Source: Megalonaias nervosa (lineage: Eukaryota > Mollusca > Bivalvia > Unionida > Unionidae). Taken from it: 64,000 nucleotides of DNA. Location: positions 205,527 to 269,526 of the forward strand of contig JAECUM010000793.1 in the NCBI GenBank assembly GCA_016617855.1. The letters run 5' to 3'. The translations under genes and the position numbers were made by a program. The notes below the pieces were generated by a model, which saw only the letters and a list, made by a program, of their open reading frames with translations, did not search any database and was not told the DNA's origin. This document shows positions 56,908-64,000 of this stretch, in pieces; the stretch's first letter is position 1; each line of letters starts with the position of its first letter.

Positions 56908-57210
56908 GACCGCTCCGGTGGCCTAGTTGGTTAGAGCTTCTGCCTCAGATGCGGGAGGTCACGGGTTCGAACCCCAGCCTCCATCACAAAGACTTATAAA
57001 AATGGTACAAACAGCTGCCTCGCTTGGCGCTCAGCATTAAGAGGTCTGTTAGGAATTTTTGGCCTGGTGTCAGGGTAATGTGACCGGGTGGGACATGATG
57101 CTACACGTCTGCGGCATGATGCCTCGCTATAAACTGTCACACTGCAGACATCGTAGCAAAATATGACTGAAAAATTGTTAAAGCTACGTAAAAATTACAC
57201 ACACACACAC
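56908..57210 (+). mobile_element. SINE family B, full length
   Basis: GACCGCTCCGGTGGCCTAGT, GGTTAGAGCTTCTGCC (A box), CACGGGTTCGAACCCC (B box), the conserved body and a (CA)n tail are all present. It is the best-preserved tRNA-like head of the family here. The target duplication is uncertain. Confidence 0.9.
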
Positions 57211-58193
57211 GGTAATCTCGATAGGTAGATTTTCTGTCTCTGAATTGTAAATAGTCCTCAGCCACGATGGAGCGATACGAATAAGAAGGCCCACTCCTCA
57301 AACTGCATTTCTCTCAGTTCTGTACATCTCATAAATTTGACATAGAGAAAAGGTTGTTAATTTTCACAGCCTTTGATTTAGCTTAAAAGTTCATTTTAAT
57401 CAGCGACTCATGATTATATTAATGCTAAAATTGGTATCTATTGCCATAAAAGAAAATTGCTTGTGCTCTCTTTAAGTAATCGAATAAACGTTTTCTCTAG
57501 AAGCGTCTCTTTGATGAGATGTTATAGACGGACACAAATCAGTACTTGATTATAAACCAAGAAAACCCCTGCCTTTATGGCTATGTTATGGAAGAAAAAT
57601 GGCATTTTTAAATATTAGACGATAATTTTTTTAAAAATTAATGCATTTATGTTTATATAGCACTGAAATTTGGTGTCATGCATACACCAATTTTGCTGTC
57701 CAGCTATGTTCGTAATTCGTCCATCCTTATATCAGTGAAAACAAATCGATATGCATAGGACTTGTATGGGGGTGGGGGTGGAAAAATGTACAAATTATTT
57801 TTTGTTATGTTTATTGTCACCTTGTGAGAAAATTTGCTAACAATTCCTGCTTCACGTTATACATGTCTTCTCCGGGTTTAGTAATAATTCCGTAGGGGGC
57901 ACGTGACATTTATACTTTATAGCATGCTTATGAAATCATTCTATTATTCTGGAAATATTCATTAATTTTCTACTTAAACTGTATATGGTCAAAGAGCTCG
58001 AGAATGTTTTGGTAGTAAACCTAAGAAACATGTATCTATTATTGTGAAACAGAGACAATTATGTAAGTATTTCGACATTTCCGATCATGGGTAGGAGTAA
58101 ATGCTCAATTTGAAGTTTTGACAAGTCTGAATCCAAAGTCAGACCTATTGAACCAGAAAAAGAGACCTAAATTTGTATGGTGATAACCGTGAT
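57211..58193. other. No recognised gene
   Basis: AT-rich sequence. No supportable frame, array or terminal repeat. Confidence 0.45.
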
Positions 58194-58250
58194 CCTAAGT
58201 TTTGAAGACCATTGGAATAATAATAACAATAATAATAGCAACAACAACAA
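58194..58250. repeat. AAT/AAC microsatellite at LINE 3' end
   Basis: (AAT)n then (AAC)n, the reverse complement of the LINE tail. Confidence 0.8.
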
Positions 58251-59125
58251 TGTGGACATAGTACATCGCCTAATCTTTAGAAGCTCTAAGCGCTTGACAG
58301 TATTAAATAACACATCAAAATGTATACAAGGACAAGCTTACAAAAACAAACACTATGAAATTACAAAACAAAAACATGCCGACAATAATTAAGGAAGTTA
58401 ACATTATTAAACCATTAAGTCTGTTCATAAAGTTGAAATGGGTAAGTTTTAAGAACACTCTTTAATGAGATCACAGTGTCACTGTGTCTAAGATCTATGG
58501 ACAATTCGTTACACTTAGCTGGCCCTGGTACGCAAAAGAATATTGTCTGTATAACTTCGTTTTAAACAGTGTGAACATGACAATGCGTGTGTCCAAAGAA
58601 GAGGGTAAGTTTCAAGATGGGGTATACACATGGGTGAGGTCACATAGGTATATTGGACTGGAGCCACCCAACGAAATGTACTCATGTGAACAGAGTTTGT
58701 GTTTGATTCTGGATCTTATGGGTAGCCAGTGAATGTAACAGAGCAGGAGAAGTGTACTCAGTCAATTGTACTCTAAGGATGATCCGATCAGCCGTATTTT
58801 GAACTTTTTGAAATTTCTGTAGTAGATCCTGAGTTGAACCAGATAGAAGTGAATGACAATAGTCAAGCCTTCAAAGTACTAAGGAACACTCTAGTGTTTT
58901 AGTGACACCACTTGAAAGTAAATCAGCTCCAGATATGCAGCCTTGCATATATGTTCATGACCTGTTGGTGTAATGAAATGTACTGTCGAGAGTGACAGCT
59001 AGGTTTCGTACCGTGTAAATTTAATGTTGGTATTGCCGATACTTATTGTTTGAATTAAAGGATGTGAATGAGGAAGTTTTTGCATGGTGATCAGGATGGT
59101 TTCAGTTTTATCATCATTCTTTTGC
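58235..59125 (-). mobile_element. CR1/L2-like LINE 3' end, second copy
   Basis: The minus strand matches the 6635-7425 copy over most of its length, ending with the same AGCGCTTAGAGCTTCTAAAG box. Upstream it preserves QKNDDKTE, the (K/N)DDKTE pattern that follows the polymerase active site, and SLSTVHF...GHEHICKAAYLEL. It extends about 130 bases further 5' than the first copy. Confidence 0.85.
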
Positions 59126-59258
59126 AGCTTGTTACATGTCATCCGTGACGTCACATCGGATCACGTTGGAAAAGCACCTCTACATCTTGGATGGTAGCCT
59201 CAGCTTCAGCTGGGCAGCACGATTTCTATATTATATTGCCATTAGCTTAGAGTTGGTG

Positions 59259-59640
59259 CAGGGTCGGATCGGGGAGGGTGTCCAGGGTTTCCGGACTACT
59301 GGGGCTCGTATCTTTGCTTACAAATTAATTGTCAGTCATGTATTAGTATTAATTTATACTATATGTATGACTGATAATTAAACTGTTAGCAGTGATACGA
59401 GCCCCTGTGTTCCGGACCCACCCACCCCGATTTAAAAGAACCGTACGTACAGTCACTTGTCACTTAAAATTTGACCATCGTTGTAGTCTTGCGCACGTTT
59501 TTAGGGTATTATGCACACTTTGAGTAAATAGACAGAGACTTTTGCTTTGGTGCCGTTTTTTTAGGAAAGTCAGGGCCCCTTTTAAATTGTGACAAACACC
59601 ACACCACCCTACAACTCTTGATTGAATTGATCGTGCCCTG
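59259..59640. mobile_element. hAT-like element, copy 2, interrupted
   Basis: It begins CAGGGTCGGATCGGGGAGGG and its other end, reverse-complemented, is CAGGGCACGATC. The interior matches 54100-54341 inverted. A 113-bp palindromic MITE splits it. Confidence 0.65.
59297..59409. mobile_element. 113-bp palindromic hAT MITE inside the hAT-like element
   Basis: The ends are TACTGGGGCTCGTATC and GATACGAGCCCCTGTG, and the interior (TCAGTCATGTATTAGTATTA...ATACTATATGTATGACTGA) is also self-complementary. A perfect 8-bp duplication TTCCGGAC flanks it at 59289-59296 and 59410-59417. Confidence 0.9.
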
Positions 59641-59689
59641 TGGTGAGACATGTCGATCTATACGACACTTGAGAGCGGCTGGGTGTATA

Positions 59690-60690
59690 GCATAAATAGA
59701 ACAAAGTCTTCTGGTTAAATACCCATAGCTGACATGATTTCCCATTTTGATGGAGTAATAGTAACAAGATTTTCAAAATGGCTGCCACGGTGGTCATTTA
59801 GGTCCAACAAGACATCATATCAAGTCTTCTGGTTAAATATCCATAGCTGATATGATTTCCCATTTTGATGGAGTAATAATAATAAGATTTTCAAAATGGC
59901 TGCCACGGTGGTCATGTTAGATATCAGACTGACACCTTTTCCATGCAATATTGATATGACCAGCCATTCAGAAGTAGCAGTAACAAAATACTGGAAATCA
60001 GTTTTGCACCATTTTCATTTAGGGCCAACAAGACATTACAAAAAGCATTTTGGGGCCCCGAGTGGCCGAGTGGTCTAAAGCGCTCTCCGTTACGGATCAC
60101 TGCCATCTCACCTCTGTCTGCGTGGGTTCGAGTCTAGGATTCGGCGAATGTGGATATGTGAGAAAGCTTGCCAGTAGCTTCTCGTGGGTCGGTGGTTCTT
60201 TCCGGGGATTCCCCGGTTTCTTCCTCCACCATTAATACTGGCCGCCATGTATAGCCTATCGTGTGCTGAAAAATGGCGTTAAGCCCCACAACAACAACAA
60301 CAACAACAACAAAAAGCATTTTTTTTTTTCTGGTGAAAACCTGTGTCAATTTAACGCTCTGTTCAGAAGTAATAGCAAGAACAAAATTTTTAAGATGATT
60401 TCTGTGGTGGCTAGAGTGTATGTCGCACTGGTACCATTTTCATTTAGGACCAACTAGACATCATAAGAAGTCTTTTAGTGAAGACCCCATGTTAAGACCA
60501 TGCATTAAAGAGCAAAATAAGAGTTTCAAGATGGACACTGTGGCAACCATATTTAGTCAGACCCATCTAGATGAATGTGTGTTTAAAGTTTTATGGCAAT
60601 CCTCTAAGTAGTTTTTGAGGAGTAGCAATAAATTGTACAAACAGATGGATGATGGACAACAGACCATCCCATAAACTCTCCTGGTCTATG
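59690..60690. repeat. Degenerate tandem tract related to 19.15-20.69 kb
   Basis: TTCAAAATGGCTGCCACGGT, GGACCAACTAGACATCATAA and GAAGTCTTTTAGTGAAGA match the intronic tract. It ends with GGCAATCCTCTAAGTAG...ACAGATGG...GGACAACAGACCAT, also found at the end of the other tract near 20640. The shared end suggests a defined element, not a local satellite. A SINE is inserted at 60052. Confidence 0.75.
60052..60310 (+). mobile_element. SINE family A, full length
   Basis: GGGGCCCCGAGTGGCCGAGT, GGTCTAAAGCGCTCTCCGTT (A box region), GTGGGTTCGAGTCTAGG (B box), body and (AAC)n tail. AAAAAGCATTTT flanks it exactly at 60040-60051 and 60311-60322. Confidence 0.95.
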
Positions 60691-61138
60691 ACCAATAGAG
60701 CTAAAACAACGTAAGAATATTTAATGTGACATGCTTTACCAAACTTCTATCACAGCTTAACTTTGTTTGTTTAGACCTTCCTTGCATCAGTTTAGCTTCC
60801 ATAGTGATCTTGTGAAAAAATGCTTTTCAACCAAACTTACTTAGCCAGTGGTATTATATTGTAGACTAGTATAAGCCAAGAGCAAGATCTCATGATGTCT
60901 ATTTTGGCCTCCTGTTGTTATCTTTTTTAGCACTTCTCTTACTGAGAAACTTCCGGTAGCATATTGCCCTTGTATCTTGTATCTTGTAGAGTAACAATGG
61001 TTCAAATGTTTCCCAAAGCCAAGATACTGAAATTTCCCCACTCAACCTGATTATCTATCTACCAAGGAAACTGACCTGTGAGTGATGTTCTACTAGAAGG
61101 CAAAATATTACAATAAATAAGCAAGCACGTAAATAAAC
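60691..61138. other. No recognised gene
   Basis: No frame or repeat that can be supported. Confidence 0.4.
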
Positions 61139-61189
61139 ACATACATACATACATACATACATACATACATACATACATACATACATACA
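61139..61189. repeat. (CATA)n microsatellite
   Basis: About twelve copies of the tetranucleotide. Confidence 0.95.
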
Positions 61190-61199
61190 AAGAGTTGTT

Positions 61200-62440
61200 A
61201 GTAAGCAGATACTGAAAGGTAGTTGGTGTCTTTAACACTATTCAGTGAACTACTGAAAATAGGTCACTGCAACCCAGTTTTTAGGTCTGACAGCTAAATA
61301 CAAAGATGCATCTACAATGCATGTTTTGTGGCAAAAAGTTAAAAGGTGTTGAAATTGGAGCACACTGTTTTTTTAAGTAATGCATAAAATCCTGGCAAAG
61401 AGGCCACAGTGACTCTGTTTTGATGCATCATGTGGATTCATCATAAGATGCACCTTAAGTGTAGGTCTCACAGCAAATGCAAAAAAGTATTTTTTGTAGA
61501 CCCTCTAAATAATTGTAACCAACTTTTATTTAATCCTGGAAAATATGTCACAGTGTTTCGGTTTTGGTACATGACGCATCCCAAGATGCACACAAAGGAA
61601 ATTTGATGTTATTAGATGTAGTAGTATAGAAATTACAGTAAAGATGGACACCATTTTTTGAGCAATCTTTCATAACACTAGAAAGTTGACCAGTGATCCA
61701 GGTTTGATGTAGAAAAAACACATACATTCTAAGATGTATCCTCAGTGCAAGTTTAATGAAAATGGCTGAAAAGGTACTGTAACTTTGTAATAAATCCTGA
61801 AAATAGGTCACAGTCACCCAGTCTCAAAGTGTGACATACATTTATCCTATGATGCATACAGAATCTGACATCAGTAGATGTAATTATATACAAGTCATAG
61901 CCTGGAGAAGGATGTGATTATGTGATGTGATGTGATTATGATTTTTAACGTAGCTTTAACAATTTTTCAGTCATATCGCTACGATGTCTGCAGTGTGGCA
62001 GTTTATAGTGATGTCTAGCACTGGGGCATCATGCCGCAGACATGTAGCATGATGTCCCACCCAGTCACATTATCCTGACACCAGGCCGACCAGTCCTAAC
62101 ACTAACCTCTTAATGCTGAGCGCCAAGCGAGGCAGCTGTTAGTACCATTTTTGTAAGTCTTTGGTATGACTCGACCGGGGATCGAACCCACGACCTCCCG
62201 CATCCGAGGCGGACGCTCTAACCACTAGGCCACCGGAGCGGTTGCCTGGAGAAGGATGAATATACTTTTTAAGCAGTTTTGATTGATCCTGGAAAGTAGG
62301 TCACTGCATTCATAGATTTTGTACAAGACACATCCTGAGATGCACCTTCTGTGTAAATTTAATAGAAATGCGTTAAAATATCTTGAAATTTTAGCTTGAA
62401 AATTTTTTTTTAACCCATACTAAAATATCCTAGAACTTGT
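61200..62440. repeat. Degenerate tandem array, ~135-160-bp unit with TAGGTCACNGTNACCCAG motif
   Basis: Units share AATCCTGGAAAATAGGTCAC, GATGCATCCTAAGATGCACC and AAATTTAATAGAAATGGCTGA-type phrases. Copies are centred near 61255, 61405, 61550, 61680, 61805 and 62300. The array is split by a SINE at 61915-62243. Confidence 0.7.
61915..62243 (-). mobile_element. SINE family B, full length, in the array
   Basis: It is nearly identical in layout to the copy at 50809-51144. GCCTGGAGAAGGATG flanks it exactly at 61900-61914 and 62244-62258. Confidence 0.95.
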
Positions 62441-62722
62441 TTTTACAAAAATTTGCATATGAAGCACATTCCATTCCAAAATCACTAACTTGATCATTGC
62501 CATAACGATCAAGGCTGAATTTTTGCCTCACCCAAATGAAGGAACTCGTCAAAATCTCTTGATATAATAGCTGTCCTATATTGATATTCTCTCACTCATT
62601 TATTCGGATCTTAATAATCTATATGGCTTTGCAATGTCTCCATGATTGCAAGACAATTCTGAAGGTATAAGTAAATGAATGAGATAAGAAAGGAAAAGTA
62701 AAAGAAATAAATGGGAGAAAAA

Positions 62723-62723
<1 letters not shown>

Positions 62724-62805
<82 letters not shown>
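62724..62805. repeat. (TA)n microsatellite abutting the LTR
   Basis: About 82 bases of TA directly before TGTTACG. The LTR probably inserted into or beside a TA tract. Confidence 0.95.
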
Positions 62806-62809
<4 letters not shown>

Positions 62810-63714
62810 ACGTATATGTAATTAAATTGCTTGTGTGTTACTTTTAAAATTCTTTTTTATTTTATTTTTGTTTCATTACGTTTTATTGTAATGATTATTT
62901 TCGCGGTATTCGATATTTTCTTTCAGTAATTCTGATTATCTAAAACGTAAAAGGTGTTACATTATTTTTAGTTTACCTTGGTCCGCGATGGTATAAACAC
63001 TAGCGTAAACGATTGGCTATTGCCAAGGTGATTTCGGTCTAGTCTGAATAAACAATGTTTAATTTTTAAATTCATTTCAGAGTGAGTCTGGTTCTTAGAA
63101 AGGGCTGTTCTTGCTACGTGACAAATTACATTTTTCCTATTGCGTTGTTCAAGTGTTAAGCGACCACGTGATCTATCTCGCGAGAACGTGATGATGATTT
63201 GGTTGGATTTAATACCCTTTCTGAGCGCTTTTTAGTTAGTTGTATTTTTGAAACCTTGAAGGCTGGATAGGTTTCTATTGTTGAAACCAGATTGTTTTTG
63301 AAGTTCATTTGTTTTTGGAATTTAATAATTTATTCTCTAGAAAACCAAATGAGCGTACTGTTTTATAAATTCTGGGAGAAAGAAATTCAGTGGAAATTTA
63401 TTCTGGAATTATTCGGAAACATCAACTGTGATTCAATTGAGGAATTGTTGCTATTTGTACAAGGACCACATCTGACGTCATCGCCTCCATATTGGAACGT
63501 CGTCGAGATTAGAACCTGGATTCTAATAGAACTATTTAGTGATAGGACTTGTATTTTTCATTCTTAGGATTAAATTTTGGATTATATTCACAAACCGTAA
63601 GTCCTATTTTCCAATTTTTACATTGTTTTCTAGGGAAATAAATTATTTTGTTAAAATATACAAAGCTTGTTGACTTCACTCTTTTCTCTTGTTATTATTG
63701 TACGAGCATACATG
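62806..63714 (+). mobile_element. Solo LTR of the 28.4-kb group
   Basis: It begins TGTTACGTATATGTAATTAA and matches 28378-29322 throughout, including TCTGACGTCATCGCC, GTGATAGGACTT and ACAAAGCTTGTTGACTTC. The last bases (GAGCATACATGTAGC) are diverged from the expected CATAACA. No internal domain is visible on either side within the window. Confidence 0.85.
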
Positions 63715-64000
63715 TAGCCTATATGCTACATATAAAATAGACTTCTTTAATTTGATCATGAAACCTTTAGAGCATAGTTACATGCCAGGAACCTTAACAA
63801 TTGAAAATGATATTCTAATTAATGCAGAGCCAAACTGGACTGCATTTGCCTAAACTGTTGTGCACATCAAGGGAATGGGGAAGATGGAAGAACCAAATTA
63901 GAACAGAAAAAAGTTCCACCCAGATGTGTCGTTTGGTTAAATCTCTCTTTTTGTGTGGTGCTTTACAGGTGCATGATCCTCTGCATGTACCAACAATAGC
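63715..64000. other. No recognised gene at the right edge
   Basis: A short AT-rich end segment with no supportable feature. Confidence 0.4.

Noticed and set aside
56908..56990. tRNA-like sequence with A and B boxes as a real tRNA gene
   Set aside because: The same head occurs in the other SINE B copies followed by a conserved body and (CA)n tail; it is a SINE promoter and does not close into a clean cloverleaf.
60052..60140. Leu/Ser-like tRNA gene
   Set aside because: It heads SINE family A, with exact target duplications and an (AAC)n tail.

Overview
The window is AT-rich, intron-rich eukaryotic nuclear DNA. There are no operons, ribosome binding sites or dense coding. Several things point to a lophotrochozoan, most likely a bivalve mollusc: L1/Tx1-like and CR1/L2-like LINEs, Ty3-type LTRs, tRNA-headed SINEs with (AAC)n or (CA)n tails, many short palindromic MITEs, and long degenerate arrays of about 140-180 bp units carrying AGGTCA half-sites. 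The species call is inference; nothing in the sequence fixes it.

Host genes are sparse. The one well-supported gene is on the minus strand. It has a large terminal exon (17350 down to 14060) encoding about 1,096 residues with twelve dispersed C2H2 zinc fingers and a C-terminal IKQEM. It joins in phase to a 95-nt upstream exon (21596-21502) that carries an IKEEPFD motif. More 5' exons must lie further right but could not be identified. A CpG-rich, promoter-like patch at 42.64-42.99 kb (YY1-like box, perfect CRE) could be its start or that of another gene. Weak candidate exons lie at 43.08-43.49 kb (+) and 45.9-46.16 kb (-).

The rest is mostly mobile DNA. From left to right: a frameshifted L1/Tx1-like LINE (0.1-3.84 kb); a CR1/L2-like LINE 3' end (6.6-7.4 kb, second copy reversed at 58.2-59.1 kb); three copies of one palindromic MITE family (10.2, 11.5, 48.8 kb); minisatellites inside and beside the zinc-finger gene; a small TIR element carrying two heat-shock elements, outward splice donors and an exon-like cassette (24.93-25.24 kb); a hAT transposase remnant; a truncated Ty3-type element whose RNase H runs straight into its 3' LTR with no integrase (27.6-29.3 kb); and solo or partial LTRs of related types at 25.8, 32.6, 35.6, 40.6, 49.2 and 62.8 kb.

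The last third is a nest of insertions. A SINE is split by a 632-bp TIR element with a 9-bp target duplication, and that element is split by a 136-bp hAT MITE with an 8-bp duplication (54.4-55.3 kb). One hAT-like element sits inside another at 59.3 kb. A large inverted pair of 62-bp repeat arrays encloses about 2.5 kb (49.6-52.9 kb) and resembles a Foldback element. Four further copies of the split SINE family are present, two with perfect target duplications.

No prokaryotic-style system, CRISPR array, rRNA or functional tRNA gene was seen. The most promising novel candidate is the heat-shock-element TIR element at 24.93-25.24 kb, followed by the split-SINE nest whose 632-bp element shares gene-like sequence with 46.0-46.3 kb.
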